Shown here: one piece after another, positions 1-10,200 of the stretch
Layout of the letters: each line of letters starts with the position of its first letter
Numbering within the stretch: the first letter of the stretch is position 1
Assembly (NCBI GenBank): GCA_964007475.1
Contig: OZ023274.1
Location: forward strand, 102,409,372 to 102,473,371
Length of the DNA: 64,000 nucleotides
Source: Hybos culiciformis
Lineage: Eukaryota > Arthropoda > Insecta > Diptera > Hybotidae
Reading direction: 5' to 3'
The notes under the pieces: generated by a model
Seen by the model: only the letters and a program-made list of their open reading frames with translations
The model's database searches: none
Told to the model about the DNA's origin: nothing
Program-made: the position numbers and the translations under genes

Positions 1-1
1 T

Positions 2-1204
2 GACTTGTTAAACATTATGAAAGATTTTTTTTTAGATAAAAAGGGTGTTATATGTTTATATTGTGAGGACGACCATCTATTTCTAAAATTTCAAAATCTA
101 TTTCAAGCATATTTTGCAAGTAATAAAAACTTGAAGGTTCTAAGATCATCAATAAAACTAACTGATATAACCGATGAGAATGAAATACTAACTATAATAG
201 AAAATGAACACTTAGACAAAAACCATAGGGGAATTAACGAAGTTTTTCTTGAATTAAAACAAAAAGTCTATTATCCAAATCTTGTAACCCAAATAACTAG
301 AGTGATTAACAATTGCACAGTTTGTCAACTGGCGAAACACGATACAAATCCAATAAAATTTCAACTTCAAATTACCGAAACCCCTTATCATTTCAATGAC
401 ATAGTTCATATGGACATATGGTTCCCAGAAAGAAACAAAATGTACCTTAGTATGATCGACAAATTTTCCAAACACGCTACATTACATAAATTAAAAGATA
501 GGACCTGGATCTCAATATTAGAAGGTATTAAAATAAGAATACAAAATTTCGGAAAAATGAACAAATTAATTTCAGATGCAGACAGACCAATAATACATAG
601 TGCAATCGGTTTGTTTTTGAAAGAAAACAAAATTGAATTTCACGCGACGACTCCTGGCAAAAAAACCGGTAACAGTGACATCGAACGACTTCATGGAACA
701 CTTAACGCGCATTTAAGGATCTTGAATGTCGAACGAAACAACGAAGACATTGATGAACGAGTTTTCAAAATTCTTAATTACTACAATAATACTATCCACT
801 CAACAACAAAATTAAAACCTATTGACTTTATAGTAAAAAACCTTAGTAAAGAAGACATTGAGACTATGAGAGAAAGGTTCAAAAACGAAAAAATCAACAG
901 AATCAAAAAACTAAATGAAAAAGCAAACCCTAACCCTATCCTCACAAAGGACGTAGTCCAAAACAGAAAAATCGACAAAAACAGCCCTAAATTCAAGAAA
1001 CTTACTACTTTCACTACAGAAGGAGACTACACTTTTGACGATTCTAACAAAAGAAAGACTAAATATCACAAAACACAATTAAAACGTAAATATAAACATT
1101 CAATATCTACCCTTTTCAGAAATGATTCGTGTCATCATACTATTAAGCACTATTTGGGCAACAAGCACCTCACAGAAGGTAGAAATTACTCCTGTATACA
1201 CTGA
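2..1204 (+). CDS. pol: Errantivirus-type pol, 3' part: integrase (5'-partial)
   Basis: This is the C-terminal part of a Ty3/gypsy pol polyprotein. The frame is open to the left edge, so the protease, reverse transcriptase and most of RNase H lie outside the window. Counting from the codon at 5, the integrase zinc-binding H-H-C-C residues are H69, H74, C104 and C107. The catalytic acidic residues are D137 (MDIW), D191 (SDAD) and E227 (DIERLHG), and the D191-E227 gap of 35 residues is the canonical DD35E spacing. A basic C-terminal tail follows. The integrase inserts the reverse-transcribed element into host DNA. No stop or frameshift is seen in 400 codons, which suggests a young copy. The env ORF overlaps the last 83 nt in another frame, as in gypsy-like elements. 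Family assignment is firm; activity is not shown. Confidence 0.93.
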   Translation, partial: DLLNIMKDFFLDKKGVICLYCEDDHLFLKFQNLFQAYFASNKNLKVLRSSIKLTDITDENEILTIIENEHLDKNHRGINEVFLELKQKVYYPNLVTQITRVINNCTVCQLAKHDTNPIKFQLQITETPYHFNDIVHMDIWFPERNKMYLSMIDKFSKHATLHKLKDRTWISILEGIKIRIQNFGKMNKLISDADRPIIHSAIGLFLKENKIEFHATTPGKKTGNSDIERLHGTLNAHLRILNVERNNEDIDERVFKILNYYNNTIHSTTKLKPIDFIVKNLSKEDIETMRERFKNEKINRIKKLNEKANPNPILTKDVVQNRKIDKNSPKFKKLTTFTTEGDYTFDDSNKRKTKYHKTQLKRKYKHSISTLFRNDSCHHTIKHYLGNKHLTEGRNYSCIH

Positions 1205-2615
1205 CCAAGGGTTCATCATTCTTAAATTAGAACAAAAGCTAATAGTTGAAAAGTACACCAAAATTTTACACATTGTTGATCTAACCGAAATAGAAAACGC
1301 CTTAGATACAATCGACAAAAATATTGAATTTATGCAGATCTACAAAAATTATTTAATAATAAGCTTACTCGAAAGAGAATTAAATTCTCTAAGAATGAAT
1401 CTTAAGACCATTGTACCACATAGAAAAAAAAGAGGATTAGTCAATGTATTAGGTAAAACACTTAACTTCATTGCAGGGACGATGGATTCTGAAGATGCAA
1501 CAGAAATATATTCGCATTTGCAAAATCTCGACCAGAACTCCAAAAAACTCGTAGATGAAACTAACAAACAGATAATTATAAATGAAAAGTTTTCTGACAA
1601 TATTAATAAAATTACAGAACGCATAAATTTTCAACGATCAAATCTACAAGACATAAACAACAATATGTCACTTATAATTAATAAATTAGACATTTATGAA
1701 CACGCTTTCCATACTTATGCCGAAATTACAAACCTAAATAAATTAATAGAAAAAGTTAAAGATTGTATTTTATTAAGTAACCTAAATACTTTAGCTCATG
1801 ATATTCTAACTATCGAAGAAGTTAATTTTTTTAATATTTCAATTGAAACTTTCCCTTTTATTAAAACTGGTATTATATTAACCAACAAAAATTCTATAAT
1901 CTTCGCCATATTGATACCCAAATTTTCTGAAAAACCTTACTTCAATGCCTACATTATACCTTTTCCCAATTCAAAAAATGAACAGCTAAATATGGAAAAT
2001 GAAAAAGTAATAATTAATGAAAATGTAATTTTTGAATTTAAGGAAAATGTAGAACAAATAAAAAATTTAAAAAATCATAAAAATAATTGTATAAAAAATT
2101 TACAAAAAAATACTACATGTAAATTTGTAACTTCCAAAGAAAAATTAATTGAGGAATTGGAACCAGGATTATTAGTTTCAAAAAATTTAGATTTAGTTAA
2201 ACTAGAAAGTAATTGTCTGAATAAATTAATAGAAATAAAAGGAAATAATGTCATTAAGTTTGTAAATTGTAAAATTAAAATAGAACATAATGAATTTACT
2301 AATGTTGCTAATGTATTTAAAGAACACATCATAGTTCCAATTCTAAACACAAGAATAAACAAAACATTTGATAATATAACATTTGAAATTTTAAATTTTG
2401 AAAATGTAAAAAACAGAGAAAAAATTGAGTATGTTGAGCACAAGCATAGTGTAATTGGTTATTCATTAACTACTATAATTATTTTGATTATTGTAACAAT
2501 TATTATTGTAGTCCTGTTTGTAAAATATAACAGAACAAGCACAAATCCTGCACCTATTGTACAATTTTCCGAGACGGAAAATTCTCAGGATGGAAAAGTT
2601 ACGTTTAAATTCTAA
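1122..2615 (+). CDS. env: Errantivirus envelope glycoprotein (F-type)
   Basis: This 497-codon intact ORF lies downstream of and overlapping pol, the position of env in insect errantiviruses. It has a hydrophobic N-terminal signal-like stretch (about residues 1-14), a furin-like site RKKR at 101-104, and just after it a G/A/V-rich segment (about 105-120) that resembles the fusion peptide of gypsy Env and baculovirus F proteins. Coiled-coil-like sequence follows at about 125-190. A strong membrane anchor lies at about 446-468, with a short cytoplasmic tail of about 30 residues. In this family the mRNA is normally spliced; I did not identify a splice acceptor. The last six codons and the stop lie inside the proposed 3' LTR. 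The family role is membrane fusion for cell-to-cell spread; function of this copy is not shown. Confidence 0.88.
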   Translation: MIRVIILLSTIWATSTSQKVEITPVYTDQGFIILKLEQKLIVEKYTKILHIVDLTEIENALDTIDKNIEFMQIYKNYLIISLLERELNSLRMNLKTIVPHRKKRGLVNVLGKTLNFIAGTMDSEDATEIYSHLQNLDQNSKKLVDETNKQIIINEKFSDNINKITERINFQRSNLQDINNNMSLIINKLDIYEHAFHTYAEITNLNKLIEKVKDCILLSNLNTLAHDILTIEEVNFFNISIETFPFIKTGIILTNKNSIIFAILIPKFSEKPYFNAYIIPFPNSKNEQLNMENEKVIINENVIFEFKENVEQIKNLKNHKNNCIKNLQKNTTCKFVTSKEKLIEELEPGLLVSKNLDLVKLESNCLNKLIEIKGNNVIKFVNCKIKIEHNEFTNVANVFKEHIIVPILNTRINKTFDNITFEILNFENVKNREKIEYVEHKHSVIGYSLTTIIILIIVTIIIVVLFVKYNRTSTNPAPIVQFSETENSQDGKVTFKF

Positions 2616-2984
2616 CATAATTTTAAACGTATCAAAAAATGATAATTAAAATTATTCTGTATGACAAAAAATGTTAAGTCAACATTTTTTTATCTAAATT
2701 CCTATTACAGTTAAAATAAAGTACAGTTTATAAGACTCTTTGTTTCACAAATACTTTATTATTTCCTTTTGAAGAAATAATCAAACGTTGGCTTGTCATT
2801 TGACACTTTTAGAGATAAATTCATTTTTATTGTATTAGCATTTAGTAATAGCATCTAATAAGAAATAAAGAAAATAAAAAATCAATTTACTTTTATCATC
2901 AGAACAAATAAGACCTATTTAATTATTTCGATTTTGAATTTACAGCTTGCGGATTAGCTTTTCAATTGAGTAATAAAGGTAACT
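2597..2984 (+). repeat. Probable 3' LTR of the errantivirus
   Basis: The segment starts with AGTTAC and ends with GTAACT, a perfect 6-bp inverted terminal repeat of the form used by gypsy-type LTRs. Its 388-bp length fits the class. It begins just after a short purine-rich stretch (GGATGGAAA, possible polypurine tract) at the end of env. It contains an AATAAA signal at 2716 and further ones near its 3' part. The next six bases, ATATAT (2985-2990), would be the target duplication, in line with the preference of errantiviruses for alternating T/A sites. The matching 5' LTR is outside the window, so the borders are inferred. Confidence 0.7.
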
Positions 2985-2990
2985 ATATAT

Positions 2991-4450
2991 TTTTTTTTTC
3001 GTTTAAATTGATTGCACGTGATGGTATATCTTTAACCAAAAAATTGCATGATTTTCTTCCTGGTTTTTATTTTTTCGTTTTTTTTTTTTTTTTTCAAAAA
3101 TCATGGTACAAAGTTTTATCATAATGTTGTGATAATATGCAATTAATATTCTTAAGGAAAATTCTTTTTTTTTTTTCTAACGTGAAAACTATGTAATTAT
3201 TGGCAGATAGAAAAACTTTTGCAAAACACGTCTTATTATATTTATATAGGAAAAAAAATGCATATACAACGTACAGAAATTTTGCACTCTCTATCTCTAG
3301 ATTAGGATAATAATAATTATAATAAGAAAAAAAAAACTTTTTTAATATTCGTTTAAAGCAATTTTAAGTTTTAAGATCATAAAATATTATTATACGAAGT
3401 ACGAATATAGTTAACTTGTCATGAATTCATAATAATTTAAAAGTGATAGAAAATCTTGAGAAGATTTAATTTTTCTGAATTCTGATATAGAACTTCAAAA
3501 TAATTACTTTGTTTTTTTTACTGAGAAAAACTTTTCGTCTTATTAATTGCAAAAATTATTATTTTTTATTTTTTATAAAAGCTTTAATTGAATCAATGAA
3601 TTTCTTAACTTTATAATCTTAAGGTCACAAACATTATATGTATGTATATAGATCAGATTAAGTACACATGCTTATAAGTTTAGAATTCTGTTTGTTTTTT
3701 GTGTATTTTTAATGTGACTTGACTTTTCAAATAAATTCAGTTCATGTTTATAGTCCTAAAATATATTTCAATGTCATAATTTATTTTTTTTGCTTCTTAT
3801 CAAATAAATTGTATCTTTAAAATATTAAACAGAGTTTGTTTTTTTTTTCGGAACAAAATTTATTATATTCTGCTTTACTTACTCTGTGTGTTATTTAGCC
3901 AAAAAATAAATAAATAAATAAAAATAAAAAGTTTAAGTTAAAGTTTTATTCTTTTGATTCCTTTTGGGAACAATAACAATAATTTTTATTGTCCTTTCAG
4001 GATATATGCCGAAAAAAAAAAAAGTTTTATTTTTATTTTGTTATTGTGCTTTCTTTAATATTTATGAAAAATAAAATACAAAAAAAAAAACTTGTAATAT
4101 ATCTGTAGTGCGTGCATTGAGCTTAAAATTTTCTGTTGCTCAAAAATTTATATATATGCACAAAGAGTAAACATTTTGTTGTGAAGGAGATAAACAAAAA
4201 ATGCAAGCCTCTTTCAAAGTTAAGGAAAAAAAGTTTGTAAAATTTCCATTGGAAAGTTCTCAATAATGTGCTCAGTAATTTCGTTAAAGGCGTGAGGAAC
4301 TGAGAAAATTGTTTAGTAACTTTTTCCAAATTCAAATAAATCAAATTATCAACAAACGACCAGCTCTTTAACATCACTCAACCACCGTAGGTTCAGTTTC
4401 AATTTTCTATAAATACCTTGTTGGAACGGATACGTGTTCCCTGGAAGTAA
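2991..4450. other. Gene-free A+T-rich stretch
   Basis: Long A/T runs and an (AAAT)n-like run near 3901-3926. Short open frames here have no coding character. Nothing recognisable. Confidence 0.6.
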
Positions 4451-4681
4451 AGGCCCTACTTCCACCACTTCATGTATTTTAACTCCAAACACGTACCGAT
4501 TCTTAGATGTGAAAGAACGAGCTTTGGAGATTCGTTTTCAATTCGCACCTCCAGAATGTGGAATGCTCTCCCATCAAAACTGTTCCCAACAGCTGGCAGA
4601 CGCTGGATTTACGACTTGCGCCGCTTTAAGAAGAGTGTAAATGATTATCTACTTACTGTCCCACTTTTTAATCCCGTCTAA
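4451..4681 (+). pseudogene. LINE (non-LTR retrotransposon) 3' end, reverse transcriptase C-terminus
   Basis: The frame ending at 4679-4681 (readable from 4451; first ATG 4472) encodes RTSFGDSFSIRTSRMWNALP and then a FKKSVNDYL-like stretch. Serine/arginine-rich sequence, the W-N-x-L-P motif and a closing F-K-(R/K) helix mark the C-terminus of jockey/CR1-like LINE ORF2 proteins. An in-frame TAA at 4448-4450 and the loss of everything upstream show a 5'-truncated dead copy, the usual result of incomplete reverse transcription. The 3' UTR and tail are annotated next. Confidence 0.72.
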
Positions 4682-4788
4682 ACTTCCTGTCCCCATTATC
4701 AAATCCATACTTCTTTAACTATAAAAGGTATCCCACCTAGTGATTTGGTAACTTTAATAAAAAATAAATAAAATAAAAAAATAAAAAT
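4682..4788 (+). repeat. LINE 3' UTR and A-rich tail
   Basis: About 70 bases of 3' UTR, less A+T-rich than the surroundings, follow the LINE stop codon. They end in an A-rich TAAA/AATAAA tail (about 4754-4788), as expected at the 3' end of a LINE insertion. Confidence 0.6.
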
Positions 4789-5836
4789 CAAAGAATACTT
4801 ATCCAATTCTAGGTTTCAGTAAATAAGGTTTATAAGCAAATTTACTGACTGTAATAAGGATAGTAAACGCACTATCTGCGAACCCAATTACTATCTTTGG
4901 TAAACTATTCCAAATAATCTTCTTTTTTTCGAGAAATTTCTAATGCCAAAATCTTTAAATTTTATGAGTGTTTTCTTCTTTTTTTTTTTAATAAACTGAT
5001 AAATTTTGTTACACATGTCCAATTTTTTCATTAAATATTTATTGGAACCTTTTTTTTTTCTGCTGTTAACTTTTTTGAGTTTAAGATAAACAATTTTTAT
5101 TCATTTTTTTTAAATTGAAGTTAGGGGCCTAAAGGATCATTTAAGGTTTCATTGGTTCGGTTAGCAGCAAACAGCACCAGAAAAAAAAAAAAAAAGGAGT
5201 AATTTTTTTTGATGCCAGAAAATTGATTTTATATTCACTTTAAATTAGAAATATTTCAAGCGTTTTCAATTTATCAGAGAAGAGAAGAAAAAATAAAATA
5301 AATAAAATAAATAAAAAATTATAGAAAAAGAAAAACAAAAGGCAGCTTTAATGTTTATGGGCCATTTCCAATTTATTTATTCAGGACAAAACAAAAATAA
5401 AATTTTATTTGTGGTATTCTGCTATAAACAAAATTATGTTAAGCTGTACACAAATATAAAGATTAAAGGACAAAATAATCCTTTTTTTTTCATTTTTGTG
5501 TGAAAATATTGGAAATTGATGAGAATGTTTGAATATCGTATATATCTATATAAATATATAATATAGCAGTAAAACACTAAACATTATAATTTTAAATGTG
5601 AATAAATTTTTTAATGAATTTTAAATTGAGAAAGGCTAAACACAGAGGTTAAATAAAAATTTAATTTGAAAATTGTTGTAAGGAAATTTTTTTTATTTTT
5701 TTTATAGCTAGACAATCATGAAAGTATGTGCTAATTTTACACTATATTTATGTATTTAATAGAATATATTGCTGTTGAACTAATTCAAAGAATAAGAGTT
5801 TAGAAATGGTTCTTTTATTAGACGCTTTGAACAATA
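4789..5836. other. Gene-free A+T-rich stretch
   Basis: Homopolymer runs and AAATAAAT-like repeats (for example 5289-5325). No supported gene. Confidence 0.6.
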
Positions 5837-6316
5837 ACACTGGCCTACACTCATTTTGGTGCCTAAGATTTTAGACCTGATTTTGGGTATATTTTGTGAG
5901 CTTATACAAGAAAACTAGGCAAATTTTTCATACCAGCTCTTTATCTTGATTGCTAATTTCAATAACAAAGTATACAGAATACAAGCGAATTACCGTGTCA
6001 TTAATCGATTTCCGTTGATCTTTCATTATATACTCACCGCTTATGTAACAAAACATATCAGGATCGTTAATGCAACTTCTTGACTTACTTGCCAACATAA
6101 TGAATTTGCTAATTTATACGATTAATGTCATAAAAGTAGTTATAACATGGACTGATTTTGAATAAAACCGTAAAAAATTTGAAATAAGAATTGTAGGTAA
6201 ACCAGAGCTGTCAGCTGACATCTAGTAGCAGCAATGTAGTTCACACTAACTACTTTACCGACTACAGATGCGAACAAAGCTGCACCAATACAAATTTTTT
6301 TTTTTAAGGCCAGTGT
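5837..6316. mobile_element. Putative non-autonomous DNA transposon with ACACTGGCCT termini
   Basis: ACACTGGCCT at 5837-5846 is matched by its exact reverse complement AGGCCAGTGT at 6307-6316, giving a 480-bp unit with 10-bp terminal inverted repeats. The inside is less A+T-rich than the flanks and has no long ORF. A T-run precedes the right terminus. I see no convincing target duplication, so the superfamily is open. Confidence 0.5.
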
Positions 6317-6920
6317 AATTTAACGCTGTTCTGTCAGATATTGATTTCATAATTGGTTTTGCTAATGAACTTAAACAATCAACACCCTTCTCTTAATATC
6401 ATATAGAACTACATTTACTACGTACATTGTGCATATAACAAACTATGAACATTTTAACTAAAGTCCACAAAAAAACTTAATTTAAATTTAAATCTATGTT
6501 ATTATAATTAAAATAATTATTTTTTCAATGCAAATTATATTAAAAATAAAATTTCCTCTTTTCTGCATAAAATAAATTTTTTTTTTAACCCATTTAACAA
6601 TTAATCATTCCTTAAAATGATACAAAAAAAACGAAATTTTCTACCTGTAAACTTTTTAATTTTATACTTTTTATACCTCTTGAAAAAAGGATATTACTAC
6701 ACATTATTTTTATTTAATAATATTTTGTTAGCGTATGTATAAAAATTTTATTAAAATAAAATTATGTACATATTTCTTAAACCTTTTAAAATAACTTCTT
6801 TTTACTCATAATTAAAAACATTTTTTTTTTAATTTTTCTTTTTTGCCGTAATGTTATGGTCAAGTGGGAATAATTTAAAATAAAATAAAATTTTGCATGC
6901 AACATGTTTTCATTACATAA
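6317..6920. other. Gene-free A+T-rich stretch
   Basis: No coding or repeat feature recognised. Confidence 0.55.
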
Positions 6921-7242
6921 TATCAAAAAGCATGTATATAAAGAGAAATCAGTCCCATACAAAAAAAAGAATTAAAATAGTGAAACAAAAAATCCATATC
7001 ATAACCCCATGAGCTTTTTTTTTGTATTTTTTGAGAATTCCACTCTCAGGAAAGCTTTAAAAACTTTCAAAATAACAACAGTTCTATACAATTTTGAAAG
7101 TTTTAAAAGCTTTTGTGAGAGTGGAATTCTCAACAAAAAAAAAAAAAAGCTCATGGGGTTGTGATATGGATTTTTTGTTTCACTATTTCAATTCTTTTTT
7201 TTGTATGGGACTGATTCCTCTTTATATACATGCTTTTTGATA
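6921..7242. repeat. Near-perfect long palindrome (about 153-bp arms)
   Basis: The arms 6921-7074 and 7090-7242 are near-exact reverse complements with a loop of about 15 bases around 7075-7089. Matched landmarks are TATCAAAAAGCATG with CATGCTTTTTGATA, AGTCCCATAC with GTATGGGACT, ACCCCATGAGC with GCTCATGGGG, and GAGAATTCCACTCTCA with its complement. Differences are few: mainly A/T-run lengths and single bases. It could be a foldback-type MITE or a recent inverted duplication. Transcribed, it would form a long double-stranded RNA hairpin. No ORF spans it and no clear target duplication was found. Confidence 0.8.
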
Positions 7243-10200
7243 ATATGTATACGTTATGTTTAAAGCAATTTAATTTTTTTTATTTTTTTTATTTTATAAA
7301 TTTTTAGTTAAATTTTTATTTATATAGAATATATATATATGCTTGTATGTATAAATTTTATGTTTTATGTATATTTTCTTGCGTCTACCGCATCTAGATA
7401 TTTTTACTTGAATATTTTGGTTCATTTGTTTCAATTGAAAAATCTATGCTTATAATTCAAGATCTGGCTGAAGATATTTTAAGAGAAGGAAAACGGTTAC
7501 GAAGTTCATTCGGTAGCAAAATTTTCCCTTTCTCAAATATATTATCTTCAGTATGGTAAAAGAAGAAAAAAAGACACATCCAACCACGAAGTCCTTTAAG
7601 TTTACGATCTTTTAGTTAAAATGAAATTCTCGTTAACTAAATATATATTGTCAATATTAATTATATTTTATAAAAATATACGTAAATTTTTTGCATATTT
7701 AAATCCTTTTGTCCTCAGTTTAATAAGGATTCAAGTAAGTTGCATAGTCAGAAGAATTAAATGGTCCCCTTTGAATTTAAATTTAACTAATTGTTTCTTA
7801 TATACATTTTATGTACATGTATAAATATTTTGTGAAAATAAAAGGTATAAAACTATAAAAATATTTAATAAGCCAAAGGCTAATAATTCTTTTCCATTTA
7901 TAGTAAATACTATATATATGATATACAATTAAAAATTTACATTATGGAAATCTTTTTTTTTTAAGGAAATTCCAACTTTAGTGAAAAATATGTAAACCAA
8001 AACAAAATAATGGAAAAAAATTAAAATAAAATAAAAACAGATAACAAAAATATGAAGAAGAAATTGAAAGAGGTGGAACACTTTTGAAAATAATATTAAT
8101 GGACATTATTATAATTTAAATTTAAATTTCATTCTATGATGTTTTTCACAAAAATTTAATCGAAATTTAAATATATTTTAATTGCATTTATGGAACAAAA
8201 GTAACAATTTTAAATTTAATTTATATAATATTTTCTTAATTACATTTAAACACAAAATAAAATAAATTTTAGGTACGCTGCAAAGGAATAGAATAGAATA
8301 AAACTGCTTAATATTTCCCGCCGAGACGAGTTGGTAATTAAAATTAGTCTTCTTTAAATTTAAAAGCATACAATTTTTACATGTTTCCGGATTACATAAA
8401 TCTGATATAGTTTCTCCGATGAAAACCAAATTTAATTTTATGCGAGTTTCAATGTAAATTTTAAATCAAATCCAGAATCGAAGTATAATTTTCAACAAAT
8501 GATAGAAGTTTCGGAAACCCTTAGGATAAGTTGAAAATAATATTTTTAGTTTTCGCACCATAGCACTTTTTCAAATAAAGATACATTTATCTTTTGTTTA
8601 GATCAAAATATATGCATATAGTTTTCAAGTCACAATATGCGCATACAAGTATTTCAAATCATCCTCAGAGATATAATCCTTAAAATTAAGTAAAAAAAAC
8701 GTTGTTATCTCTATCTCTCAAAGAAATTAAGAATTATTTCATAAATAAATTATGTTTTCTCCCTGTTTTTAAATTATGTTAAAAAACATAAAAATAAAAA
8801 CAAAAATTTATAGAAAATAAAAATGTGTAAATAAATAAATATTTACCAATTTCATTTCATAAAATATTTGGTAAATGAAAATTCGATTAAGAATTATTTT
8901 CTTCTTTTTTTGTTATTTCCTTCATTTTTTGTGGATGAAAAATTATATATAAACATAAAATTCTTTAAACAAAGAGCATAATTCCCCACATTTTGTAATG
9001 CAAAAAAAAAAATAGATTTCATTCAAATATTTTTATCTTAATAGTCTGCATTAAAATTGTGTAAAAAGTTGAACTCAATGAATAAAAATTATTAAATCAA
9101 GATAAATGATGTATTAGTTGACAAAGAGATTGAGGAATTTTTTTGTTTTTTTTTAAATTTTTTACAGGGTTTCTAAGATAAATCCTTAAATGCAGAAATA
9201 TTCAGTATTATCTTAAAATAAATCCCCCATAGTCAGAAATATGTGTATCTTTTAAAAATAAATCTATCAGCTTTAAATAAAAAAAAACCTTAGAACTTAC
9301 ACATTATTGACATGTCAGTACCGATGTTGTCTACATTTATATGATCTCTTTCGGCGGCGGAAGATTTTTTGTAATAGCCGATAAGTCGCGTAATTCTCTC
9401 CTATATATACATTTTTTAGTCTTCTTAATACGGAGACGAACTAAATTTTAATACATATTTGTACAAAATTGAATACGTTAAATTAAGAAAAAGTCATCTT
9501 GTAATTTTTGATAAAAAAACACATCACTTTGTCAGTTTAATAATTTTTTTTTATATTGTACATGTACCTCAAGTGCACTTAAAAATGAACTTTGATATAT
9601 TATGATACCCTCTTCAGTTTTTTACTTGTTAACAACTTTCCACATTGTTAAAAAATATTTTATGTATATACAGCAGCTAGAATAAATTTTTTACATTATT
9701 TTGTACACCAAGAAGAAAAATAGTAAAATATATTTTATATGATCATTATGAATGTATACTTACCCAATAAATGTTGTGTAGTTAAGAATTAAAAGGATAT
9801 ATGCGTATACTATACTTTGGCCAACAAAAATATAGTGATGATAACAAATGTTCTATCAGATTTAACCTTTAATACAATATATTGCAAAAAACGCTGAAAT
9901 TCTGAACTAGACCCAAGTTTAAAATGCATTCAATGAATAGTTAAGTATGCATGGTGTTAGTCTGTAACAATTCCCTATACCAATTTAACCTTATAATTCG
10001 AAGTAATATTCTCTAATGTTTAGTTGCAATATATATACGTTTCTTATTTATCAGATTAGTATGGCAGTGTTAACATAAAAACCGACAGCATATACCCAGG
10101 TTAAATTTTTTTATTTCTACTATGTACTATTACTTTAGTTTTCATCACAATTTAATGTTTTTAATATATATTAGTTTTTTTTATAGATAATGTTAAAAAT

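Noticed and set aside
8178..8429. Minus-strand frame with C-N-P-E-T-C-K-N-C, considered as a MOB-like or zinc-finger exon
   Set aside because: Similarity is limited to a few residues, and there is no splice context; the rest is A+T-rich noise.
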